Assembly (NCBI GenBank): GCA_038049695.1 | Contig: CP142456.1 | Span: forward strand, 45,922,001 to 45,986,000 | Direction: 5' to 3' | Source: Cinnamomum chago | Lineage: Eukaryota > Streptophyta > Magnoliopsida > Laurales > Lauraceae | DNA length: 64,000 bases | In this document: positions 46,291-57,119 of the stretch, one piece after another | Numbering within the stretch: the stretch's first letter is position 1 | Layout of the letters: each line of letters starts with the position of its first letter | Translations under genes and position numbers: made by a program | The notes under the pieces: model-generated | What the model was told of the DNA's origin: nothing | What the model saw: the letters and a program-made list of their open reading frames with translations, nothing else | Databases searched by the model: none

Positions 46291-46669
46291 TACCCATCTA
46301 GGAGTTGGTGGAGTTGCATAAAGGATGGGTTTGCTCCCCATATCTTATGCTTCAAAGCCCACTCTTAGATTTGCCCATCCAAATATACCCATCTAGGAGT
46401 TTGTGAAGTTGCATAAAGGGCGCGTCTGCTCCCCATATCTTGTGCTTCAGAACCTACTCTTAGATTTGCCTGTCCAAGTATACCCATCTAAGAGTTAGTG
46501 AAGTTGCATAAAGCATGGGTTTGCCCCCAATGTCTTATGCTTTGAAGCCTGCTTTTAGTTTTGCCTATCCAAATGTACCCAGCGGGGGTTGGTGAAGTCG
46601 CATAAGGTGTGAGTTTGTTCCTTATATCTTGTGCTTCGGAGCTCGCTCCTAATTTACCCAAAAAAAAAA
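46291..46669 (+). repeat. 95-bp tandem repeat, four copies
   Basis: Units start with tacccatctaggagtt or variants at 46291, 46386, 46481 and 46576, an exact 95-bp period. Each contains 'gttgcataa', 'gtttgctcc' and 'cttatgcttc.gaagc'-like parts. The fourth is most diverged. Tandem repeats in the 3' UTR are a known trait of Tat/Ogre elements and can seed satellite DNA. Confidence 0.9.
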
Positions 46670-47654
46670 TACTTACCCTTTATTAAGCCTAGACTCAGAT
46701 GATATAGACTACCGTAAAGTGAGCCAAGTGAAGGACAACCTAAAGTCACAACACTCGATTCAAGACGGTCAATATCTTGCTGCACACAACAACACACCTT
46801 TCGCACCAGGATAATGAGTTGCAAAGTCAAAGAAAAAGATTATGCTAGTCCGAGGAGGTAATTGGAAACGTGAGACGGTTGTCATAGTGGCAATGGAATC
46901 AGAAATCAGAAATGAGAGATACCACATTCATTGCATCCATCGGATTTTGGAGTTACTTTCTAACCAAGTTACTTTTACTCATATTTTTTTTCCTTAAATA
47001 ATGCTGGGGAATTTTTTGAAAATTACATAAACTTTCCCAATTCATGGTTGAAGGATTCAATGCATGCATTCTACTGACTTCGAAACACTCATTGCACACA
47101 CTAACACATCGTACATTCATGCACACACTCATGTACACCTCATGCATTTTCTTAGGACTAACAGTTTGTTCATTTTGCAGTTATTCTTTTTGCCCTTAGG
47201 TTAAAAAAAAAACCTTTTGGTCTTGATTATGATGACCCCTTGACACTTTTACCGAGAAAGTGGATAATTCATCTTTGCACAATTGTGCAACGTGCCAAAG
47301 AAGAAGCTACACTAATATTGCGTTCTAGTTTTGCAGATCACACAGCAGAGGACCAAGGCAGGATCGGCAACCCATGCTGGGGCATTTTTTTGGTTTGCGA
47401 ACACTTACTTTTTCATTTCTTGTACATCTCTGCATTTTCTTTATTTTATTTTATTTTTTACCATTTCTACATTAAATGCATTTTATCTTCTCTTATGCAT
47501 TGTTGACGTTTCTCACTTGAGTTTGCAGGCACTGCGCAAAACTGAAGAGGGTAGGATTCGTCCAACCAAGTTCGGAAAAGCTTAAGCGAGCCAGGTGAGT
47601 AGCTTCATCCTTTTAATTTTCTTAATTTTCATCACGTGTTTGAGTCTCCATAGG

Positions 47655-50480
47655 TGTTAGACCACGACCCAGACCAATTCGATTAGTGTGCGATTAGTAT
47701 GTGTTTAGTCCTAAGTGGGTTTAGTTGTTGTTGGGTTAGAAATGATTAGTTTAGTCTTGGACATAGCTTTGGGGATTTGGAGAACGTTTAGTATTAGTTA
47801 GACACACTCGGAAAGGCCCGAGTGCACGTGTAAGTTTGGGAAGATCGTATTGGTTTCCGTGTGATTGTGATTTTGATTTCATTTGAATGATGTTTCGACG
47901 TGTTACAACTTTCGCTTTAAGCCCAGTTGTGTTTGAAGCCCAAAAACCCAAGTTTTGACCCAAAGAGGGTAAAATTGTCTTTCTTGCACAAATCTGGACA
48001 CAATTTTCGAGATCTCAAAACCATGTCAAAAATATACTTTTTTGGAAACTAGATATTTCGGTGATCGTTTTATCCTTCTTCGTCGAAGTCATCCGAGGCC
48101 CACAAGTTAGTGTTTTGGCCATTTCAAAGTTCAGGTTATTTGGGGCCCATTTCCATCACTAAAACCCCTCTCCCCCTCTTTACATTTTTTCCCCAATTCC
48201 TGCAACTTCCCTAACCTAGGGCAAGGAAAACCCTTTTCCTTCTTCAATCTTCTTCATCTTGCATGCTTGGGCTAGAGAGCTCCAAAAAAAAAAAAAAGAA
48301 TTCCAAAGTCATCATCTTCTTCATCTTCTTACAAGCTTTCCATTGGTACCAATTTCTTGGAGCTTCTTGTGAGACAAGCTCTTCATCTTCTTCACCTCTT
48401 CTTGTTTAGCCATTGCTAGGTAAGAGTTTCAACCCATAATTTTCATGGAGTTATTTTGGTTCCTTAAGATCTTGTTTTTCATTTGAAAACCCCTTTTTAT
48501 GAAAATGAGTTCTTTGCTTTCATTTGTGTTAAGTTTGGAATGGTTTTTCTTTGGGTTTCTTTGTAGTGTTGGCTTAGCTTGAGTGAAGTGCTTGAGAAGG
48601 ATTATTAGCATTGGGCAAGGCAAGTAATCTCTATAGGATTGATGCATGTGTATTTTGATTTCATTGTTGTTTTAGAAATTGTGCATATAAACTTGTTTAT
48701 GAACTTCATGATCTTGCTTCTTGTGGATTTAATGTTTGAAATGGTGAGAAATGAACCCTTGGTGAGCATGAAGGCTCAAGGGATTTTATGTGATTGATGG
48801 ATGAGAAGAAGGAGAGAAATGTAGTGGAAGTTGTGCAAGAGGAAGGAAATTTCTGCACTTAGCGAGCACAAGCAGCAGCTTGTCCGCTCGAGCGACCCCT
48901 GGGTTCGCTCGAGCGACCAAGCCTCTGCTTGGTCCGAGCGCAGACAGAGAGCTGTCCGTTCGAGCGCACCTTATATTCGCTCGAGCTACCGTCTCGCTCA
49001 AGCGAAGTGTCAACACTTTATCAGGTCCGCTCGAGCGAAGTGTCTCGCTCGAGCGAAGTGTCATCACCTTATAAAGTTCGCTCGAGCGAACCTGCCAGAT
49101 TCAGGAAGAAGAATTTATTTCTTTTCTGTATTTTCTTAAAGGTTGAAAACTAGACTATGTTAAGGGTTTTGACTTGACATTGTGTAAATGGAACTTCGAA
49201 ATACAACCCAACTTTGGGGACACCAATTCTTGTATATTCTGACATTTGGGGTCCCAATTATACAAAGGTCAACCAGTAGCCTTAACATATGCTTGTCAGA
49301 TTTCGTGTTTGAATTCCGTTTTGGTACGATAAGTACCATCGTGTACTAATTTTGGATTTCAAGTATAAGCTTGCTTTGAAGAATTGTTTCAAGAAAAAGG
49401 GGATCACTTCCTAAACGTGTTATGCATATGTATTATGCCTCTTGCTAGTCATGCTCGTCGTGTTTTGATAAGTAATTTCCCCCTTTTTATCTCGACAAGT
49501 TTTGATAATATCTCGCGTGTTTTGTGTATTCATGAATTAAGTAATCACCTCTGAGCTTAGACCGCCCTTTCTGTTTGATCCACTGTCTGGGGGTCTTTAA
49601 ACTTGTGGACTGTCTGCAGACTGGTCGTGTATTTATTACACATCGTGCGTGTCCGGTTCCGCAGCCGGAAATCCCCGTATATGTGGGAATCGTGTCGTGC
49701 TTATATTATGTATATCGTGCTTGTCGTGCGTGCTTGCTCTTTTCATTATATAAATGATGGAGAAAGGATGGGCTCCTTGTGGATGCTAACTTTTCATGAT
49801 ATATTATGTATTCATGCTAGTTTGTTTTGGTATCTTAACTTTGTTCGCATTCTTGAAAATGTACCTCAGTTTTGATAGTATTTCATATCAAGGATTTGCT
49901 TATATGTTTTCTCTAAAAGTTATTGTTCCTGTTCACGCCTAAATTGATTACCTGCCAAACCGTCGTGTTTGACCCTTGTTTGTTGGTGCCCAGGTGCAGG
50001 AGACGTTACCTTTGAGGAGGAGCGTCAGGAGGAGGCTTGTGAGCCAACCCCTGTGAGAGAGTGGCAGCCCGATGATGTCATTTAGACGTCGGGCGGGTTC
50101 TTGAGTCTCGTCATCTTTTGTCTTGGGGTTTCTTGATTATGTTGGAGAGCTGTATTGGCCTCTGTTGGCCTCTTATGGAATTGTAACAAAACTTAACTTA
50201 CTTTTGATTAGTCTCATAACTTGAATATTAAAGGGAATGCCATGTTAGTTTCTTTCTTTGATACTATGTTGTGTTATTATTTGTCATGGCACTTAAATAT
50301 TTTATTGGTGCTTATCTTGGTATGTTTTGCTACACGCTTCCGCATACTTGCTCGTGTGAGTCAGATTCCGCATGTCTTTGAGAATCCTCACCGCGGGAAC
50401 CTGTGGGAAAGCAAAATCTTCAATAGTAGTTGTAACAAAACCATGTCGCGGGCTCGGGGTTCCGTTCCGGGGTCGCGATA
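47655..50480 (+). mobile_element. R3: R-family solo LTR (2826 bp)
   Basis: It begins TGTTAGACCACGACCC and ends ..CCGGGGTCGCGATA (the last CA mutated to TA), flanked by perfect atagg duplications (47650-47654, 50481-50485). It is collinear with R1 and very similar. It has no coding domain. An A14 run at about 48284-48298 is a slippage difference from R1. Confidence 0.92.
48887..49086. repeat. Palindrome island in R3 (TCGCTCGAGCGA type)
   Basis: CTCGAG cores lie at 48887, 48908, 48980, 49030, 49048 and 49081. The unit matching R1's 24550 is changed to gctcaagcg. Spacing is as in R1. Confidence 0.9.
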
Positions 50481-50975
50481 ATAGGCCTCCCTTAAGTGCC
50501 GACGATCGGTATGGCAATCATAATACCACTTTATGTGAATTGTGGTGTCCGCCGACTTGGATCGTGATGCCTCGGAGGTGCTAACTTCGGGTTCGAAACT
50601 CCCCTCGGGAATGTAGATTACCTTGGAAGGTTCCCTCCACCCTCATCTCCACCTTGCATAGCCCCCTTTTCAAAATTGCATTCATTTTCATATTGCATCG
50701 ACCATTTACATCCTAAATCTCACCATTCACTTAGGTTGCATTGATCTTGTCCCACTGTGATCTAAGAATCGCATCATTAGATTGGATTGTGTTCACACAT
50801 TCCACCAAGATCTCATTTTTATCTATTCAAAGTGTTTATTTCAGGCAAATGTTCCAAAAAGAAAATAGGAATCGATTATTTTCTTGATGCCAACTCACGA
50901 AAGCCCAAAAGGCTCTCGCGAGACATGTGGTTGTGTCTACTTTCTTTAGTGTGTAGCCCATTCTGTGCCACACTC

Positions 50976-50990
50976 CAAAGAGGGGCATAC
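50976..50990 (+). promoter_or_regulatory. Polypurine tract of the giant element
   Basis: The sequence caaagaggggcatac lies immediately before the 3' LTR start, the position of the plus-strand primer. Confidence 0.7.
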
Positions 50991-51922
50991 TGTAGACACC
51001 TCATTTTGGCACCCCTATGGGCAATTTTAATACTCATATTATTGATGCCCCAATTTTGCCCCATTTGGACAAATTTGAATAAATGAATTAAAATCTTCAT
51101 TATCATGCACATCTGGAAAGGTTGCATCATTATAGGCCTCTTTTTTTATGGATCTCACCACCTCTCATGTTTTGAGTCGAATCTCACTTCCATGATGATC
51201 TACCTTTAATAAGCTTCATGCTGATATAATGATTTAAAGAATCCAATGATCGGATCAAGAGATATGCCTTTTTTACAAATTTAATATAAATGTGCATCCC
51301 AAAAATTTAGATATTTTATAGAACTTCAAATGGACCTGACCCATATATCATCGGGACTTACTCGTTGAGAGATTCACACTGATGCTGAGCTTTTAAAAAT
51401 ATGACGGTCAGATCCCAAGTTATGTCCATTTCTTAAAAATTAATCAAGCCTGGGTCCCTTAAAAAAAGTAATGTCTTTTCATGACCTTCAAACTACTCAA
51501 AGCCATACACCAATATGATATACTCACTGAGAAATCTCCACCGGTGCTCAAATCTCAAAAATCTGACGGACTGATCAAAATCTGCGAAACCTTGGTCTTG
51601 GTGCTGATGGCCCAGACCAAGTCCCGTTGCAGCCCACCTTTTGGGCCCCGAACCACTGATCCTGATCCTTGGCCCAAATCCTATTCCAAACCCATCAGGC
51701 CCATTCAACCTAGCTTAAACCTCAACTAAATCAACCCATTGGGCCAACAAACCCGAATCTAAACCTGACTGGATCCAACCTATTAAGATTGAGCGAAATC
51801 CACTTAACCCAAACCTGACCTGGGCCCGAACTACCCTTGACCCATCACCTGGATAAGGGAAGAGAGTCCACCAGATCTGGGAAGGAGAGCCCCAAATAAG
51901 AGGACTCTCGTCTCCCCCCTTA

Positions 51923-52215
51923 GGGCCTGTTTGGGCACCTTACTTGTAAAGTCAAGTAAGGTGAAGCCCCATTCTTAAGAAAAAAATCTCACCAAAAGCA
52001 CTTTACATTAAATTTCCCACCATACTTTTTTCAAAAAAGTCAAAAAAGTAACCTCATTTACTCACTAAAAGACAAAAAAACTCCACTTTCCAATAAAAAA
52101 GTCAACTAAAAACAACTAAAAATAAAATATCATCATCATCCACTTATATTTTATTATTTCTTCAAAATAACCTTTATTCCACTCAACTCTACTAGTAAAG
52201 CCCCCAAACAGGCCC
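51923..52215. mobile_element. Tourist-like MITE (293 bp)
   Basis: The ends are GGGCCTGTTTGGGCACCTTA and, on the complement, GGGCCTGTTTGGGGGCTTTA, flanked by TTA (51920-51922, 52216-52218). The 5' LTR is uninterrupted at the same place (about 22408). It belongs to the PIF/Harbinger type and has no coding capacity. Confidence 0.9.
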
Positions 52216-54098
52216 TTAAATCTCATCTCTCCCTTCCTATCCCAGGCGCAGAAGAGTCCCCCTCATAGGAGCCATCTCTCACCCCATCATCCTCTCCGCT
52301 CTCATCATCTCTTCATCCCATCCCAGCCATCATCGTCCAGCCTTACCATCTCCATCCGTCTCTCCTCCCTCACAGCATCTCTCCACGCAGACCACTCTCC
52401 ATCTCCACTCTCCTCCATCTTCATCTCATCGTCCCAGCACCATCCAGCGTCATCTTTCTCTCAGCCTGACTCCGGAACCAGATCATCGCCCACTTCCTCT
52501 TCTTCTTCCTCCTATGCAAGTCACTCCATGCGTAGAACCTCTCTCCGTTAGTGCCTTCCTCGTGCGTATCGCGTCTTCCCTCGCCGCCGGACTCTGAACC
52601 AGGTAGGAGCCTCCCAACTTCTCTTTGCATTGCATCTGCCACACCTACACTAAGAACCCTTCTTTCCTCTCTCTTTCTTTCTCTCCCTCCTCCTTCTTCA
52701 CTGCACAACCCACTTGCACTCTCCCGCACACACTAACTACGCCCACCTCCGCTACCTGTCTCCCTCCGCCCAAAGCTCTCCCTCCTTTCCTTTTCCGCGC
52801 TGCCTCTCTCCTTGCCATCCCCTGCACTGTCGCTCCCTCTCTTCGACTCCTCTCTCCCTATTTTCTCTCCCTCTGCTCCGCCTCTTTCTGCCATCTCCAC
52901 ATCTCTAGCGCCTCTTTGCTCTCTCCCTCTCCTCTCTCGCTCCCCCACCTCTCTCTCGCTCTCACTGCTCTCCTCTCTTCCTCCTCTTGCTCTTTTTCTC
53001 CTCCCTCGGCCCTTTCTTCCTCTCCTTCCTCCCTCATGACACTCACCTGTGCACACGCCCCACTTTTTCTTTCTTCTATTTCTTTCCCATATTTTTTTTA
53101 TTACTTTCTCTTCCTCCCCTTTCGCCCTTCATTGCAACTGCTACACCCACTTCACTCACCTGCACACCAATCTACCACACCGCAACCACCATCATCACTT
53201 CCTCATCTTTTCCTTTCCCCACCGAACTAAGATCCCATCTTCTCAATCACCTCTCATCCTTTCTCTCATTCAAAACTAAAACCGGATCTAGCCACCCCAC
53301 ATAATCAAACCCACGTCCATCACTACCTTCCAACAAATCAACTCCCAAATCCATCCAATCACATCTAACCTCACAACCCACCACATACCACACCAAGTGC
53401 TAACCAACCTGACCCAATTGTGAGCTTACTTAATCGAACCCAAGCCAACCTTCCCACACTGTCCCACCAACCAAATAGCTGGTCCCACCATCTATACCCA
53501 CCTTCACAATCGAGCACACCAATACCTGAACCATTTGCCCCTACTCATAAAGTCCATCTCAACCATAGTCAACTAAACAGAGCCAAATAGAGCCATCTTC
53601 ACTAGCACTAACCCAAAGAGAGCCAACATCTACCAATCTACGTATTACTAAGCATCGACCTATTCAACCCGGGCCAAAACTGAATCACCTTTCAGCCTAA
53701 TTACTAACCTACAAAAAGCCCCATCAACTTATCAACCCCATCAGCCCATTAACCCAGAATTAACCCAGCCAGGGACCCACCTGCTCAGCCCACTTATAGC
53801 ATCTAAGATAACTCACCAAACCAAGTAGCTCCCAGCGCCACCTTCTTCCTCCTCCTCGCCGGACGCCTCCCTCGCTAGTGAAAAGAGATCCAACGCTCGG
53901 AGTAACACAACACCATTAAGAGGAAAAGCTCAACAGTGACATTTACCAGATACGAGATTTTAGTTTTTCTTTCTACATCACATCAGTGAGATACATCTTT
54001 CCCCATTCTAAGCTTCAGTTTATTTTATTAATCTTGCATCTTTAATTCAAGTTGCCATTTGATTAGTTGCATATTCACATTTTATTTATATGTGTTAG

Positions 54099-54143
54099 TC
54101 TTTTCCTTTCCCCACCGAACTAAGATCCCATCTTCTCAATCAC
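54099..54143 (+). repeat. 45-bp templated patch in the 3' LTR
   Basis: These 45 bp are identical to 53206-53250 of the same LTR. The 5' LTR has different sequence at the corresponding place (31221-31265). The junctions share one or two bases with the replaced sequence. Confidence 0.8.
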
Positions 54144-56766
54144 ATTTATCATTAATTTATCTGCGTTGTAGTTGAATTGTGTGCCTCTTAGATCCCAGGT
54201 AGCAATTATTGAACATATTTATCTGCACTCATAACCTTAATTTGTTTGTTTGAATCAACTCTAGTAGCTTGCATTGCATTCAAGCACTCATCATGATTTT
54301 CATCGTTAGATCCCATTCTCCCTTTTCGTTGACTTAGTCCTTTCGGGACTAGGAGAGCAGCGGTAGGCGGGCTGGCCCTTTCATGGGGTCAGCCCATCTA
54401 TGCACTCCAACTCAAAAGAGATGAACGGTTAGATTAGGTTCCATGCACTCCCTTAGTTAGGCCCTTCTAGCCCTATATTTACCAAAAATCCAAAAAAAAA
54501 TCAAAAAGATTTTACTTTTCTTTTCTTCATTCAGCCTTTGCCAATTTTCACCATTGAGCTTCATGCTATTAGGGTAGGCTATACTTGATTCATGAATTCA
54601 TTGATATTTGAAAATGAATTTTCGGCACATGCTATATTTTTAAAACCATCTTCCACCCATTCCTTCGTTATCCCTCAATGCACTAAGAAACACCGACCCT
54701 TAGGTGTTAGATACCGCGACATCGTCCACCCCTCTACGTGACTCCCTAGGCCTTACGGCGATAGCCTCCTAGCGGACTCCCTATGATTGACAGTGGCACA
54801 CAGGTCCTTCACTCTCTCCTAAGTTAGGTTAGCTTAGCATATATCAGTCCCCAACGTGCCCTAAGCGATTGTTGGTTTTAAGATGGGCCTGACAGACGAT
54901 AGTCCACTTCTCTAGGTGATATTTCCCTAGATTGACCGGGCGCCTTAGTCCTCCCATCTTTAGACTAACATTGTAGTGGGCACTTAGGCTTTCATTTTGA
55001 GCATCATGTCGCATGTGCTTTTGACCCTTTTTCAAGCATCCTTACATGCATGTTTTAAAACAAAGCCTACCCTTTCCCCGCCAAGGGATTCGAGGAGGGT
55101 ATCCGGTGAACGGAGTTGATCCCCCTCAATGAATATTGGCATCCAACCCATTTTTCCTATCTTATTTTATTTTATATTATTATTATTATTTTTTTAGCTG
55201 AATGAAAGAAGGTAAACCGTGCTTGACTTTCCTTTGGGACTATAATTGGATGATAGGAATTCTTTTACTGCATATAATGATTAATTATAACGTTAGTCAT
55301 CTTTTCTATCGGAATTGAAGTGATTTTATGCTATGATTCATACTGAAATCTTGTGTATTCGGGCTATGATTAGGCACTATTGGAACCAAGTTTTTTTTCT
55401 ACTGGAGAAGCTTTTCCAAAATGACTGAAATTCTACATCATGCAAATTTCATAATTTGTTCCCATTTTTGTGATTTGTTTTCAATGTGTTTCAATCTGAA
55501 TCATGCCATGCTGATTTTTGTGTTTATGCATCTCTGAATTATTTTTCCCGTCAGTCTAGAATTATACAGTTTCAATATAAAATGAATTTTCTGAAATCTC
55601 TTAGTTGAACCGGTCAAAATATGTAAATCAGACTGCAGCAGATTTTGAAAACCTATACCCTATTAATTTTAAAGTCCCTGATTCAATGATTTCTAATTTG
55701 AATAAAGACTCACTGATTTTTTTGAATACTCCCATACCAGTTTTATTTCAGTGAGATTTGGTTTCAACTAATTTCAATTTTTCAAGAAATTATTAAAAAT
55801 CAGAGAACGGGCCGGAGTTATGGACTCTACACTGTAGAACTCAGCATGTTAACCGGGGTTTACGGACATAATCACAAGAATTTAATTTTCATTTAAAATT
55901 CATAAAAAAATCATATGAGCTTCCCCTTTGGGTCCATTAACTCTTATAAAAATTTCAGATTAATTGGAGCTTTATAAATTTATCAAAATTCAGACAGTGG
56001 ACTTCGGTCACGGAACAAATTCTGCAGTGCGGAAAATCCAGCACGTTAACTTGGCTTTGTGCGCATAATCATGAAGGGTTATGTTAAGAAAAAATTCATG
56101 AAAACTTTACAGGAGTCTCCTCTTTGGGTCAATTAAGTCTCATAAAATTTCTAGATTAATTGGAGGTCTGTAGAAATTATAAAAATTCAGAGAGTGGACC
56201 TATGTCAGGGTCCAGATTCTGCGGGGCAGAAATTTCAGGATTTTTTTTCAGATTTGTGTCCACTATTCCATAACATTTCAGTACTCAGAAAAATCCTGAA
56301 TTTAATATGGGAATTTTTCATCACATACACTGTATCCCTATAAAAATTGAGACCGATCCAAGTTACAGAAAAATTATTAAAAATTGGGAAACAAGCATGT
56401 AGCAACCCATAGTACTCAGGATTATGTTACTTATTTCATATTTCAGCTATTTTTCTTTCTTTTCTTCCAAATGCATGGAACTTAGTTTTTCTCACTCATC
56501 TCGAATCTTAAAGATGGACTGAACCCCCCATAATAGTGACCCAAAATAATATTAATGAAACCATCACGCGTCGCCGGCGGCGTTGTGATGAGTGGGACTC
56601 TTAATTTCCCGCATAAAGTCGATCAAACAGAGTCATGACCGTTTATCATGACTAGCGATCACACTTTTTTACCATTTCTAGGATTAGTCGGGAATCCTCG
56701 GAATCGGTTGGTACTTTCGAGTATCGCTTTATATAACACTGTGTTTCCACCCACATCGGGTCCGGA

Positions 56767-57119
56767 TGTTCCACCGCATGTTCCACACCCATACTAAAGG
56801 AATTTGTGAAATTCAATTTTGATGGATTACATGCACGAGAATCACTTGAACCACCAAGCCCATCTATGCAATCGATTCCTTCAGACTTAGATGGTTCATT
56901 TTTAAAGGAAGAGACTTTTTGGTGGTTACCTTCTCACCATTGGAGAAGAAGTGTGTGGTCCGAAATGCTGAAAATCCTCATCTAGTCTTTGTCCAATGTG
57001 TAGAGGAAAATTTTGTTTGGGATCCGGGTGGATTCCTTATTGAGTACCCAGTAGTTTGTAGCTTCTATTTTTTCTGTTTCTTGTTTGTTTTTGTGTATTT
57101 TGTCTAACCATGGACATGG
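56767..57119 (+). mobile_element. Athila-like element, continuation after the giant insertion
   Basis: The sequence has some coding character (for example FKEETFWWLP and VVTFSPLEKKCVVRN in different frames), but no domain I recognise. It links the truncated 3' LTR of the giant element to R4. Its assignment to the element at 19729-21252 rests on position. Confidence 0.4.

Larger units (their letters stand above)
46027..50990 (+). other. 3' untranslated region of the giant element (interrupted by R3)
   Basis: After pol there is about 2.1 kb of non-coding host sequence: an A21 tract (46229-46249), a purine run, the 95-bp tandem repeat, then unremarkable AT-rich sequence to R3 (47655), and a final 505 bp (50486-50990) ending in the polypurine stretch. 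Open frames here are short and show no recognised motif. Confidence 0.7.
21253..56766 (+). mobile_element. Giant Tat/Ogre-like Ty3/gypsy retrotransposon
   Basis: Two homologous LTRs start TGTAGACACCTCATTTTGG at 21253 and 50991. A primer-binding site follows the first at 33920, and a polypurine stretch precedes the second. Between them lie gag, protease, a G-patch domain, reverse transcriptase, RNase H, a second archaeal-type RNase H and integrase, in that order. The second RNase H and the LTR size point to the Tat lineage, near Ogre. After subtracting nested insertions, the LTRs are about 5.7 and 5.5 kb and the interior about 11 kb, so the original was about 22 kb. All frames carry stops or shifts. 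The right LTR lacks its last 14 bp, and no target duplication is visible. Confidence 0.88.
50991..56766 (+). repeat. 3' LTR of the giant element
   Basis: It aligns with the 5' LTR from TGTAGACACC on and breaks off after 'catcgggtccgga', 14 bp before the expected end. It carries its own MITE (51923-52215), a single copy of the CT-rich 197-bp segment, and a 45-bp patch copied from elsewhere in the LTR (54099-54143). Net length is about 5480 bp. Open frames at 52625-53304 are low-complexity. Confidence 0.88.

Noticed and set aside
33917-50990. An endogenous pararetrovirus (caulimovirid)
   Set aside because: LTRs, a polypurine tract and an integrase with a DDE triad are present. No movement-protein or coat-protein frame is seen. 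The domain order is that of a gypsy retrotransposon.
52317-53060. Possible protein-coding exon with Met at 52551 or 52625
   Set aside because: The same region in the 5' LTR is interrupted by R1 and R2 and carries a 197-bp duplication. The translations are low-complexity and not conserved.
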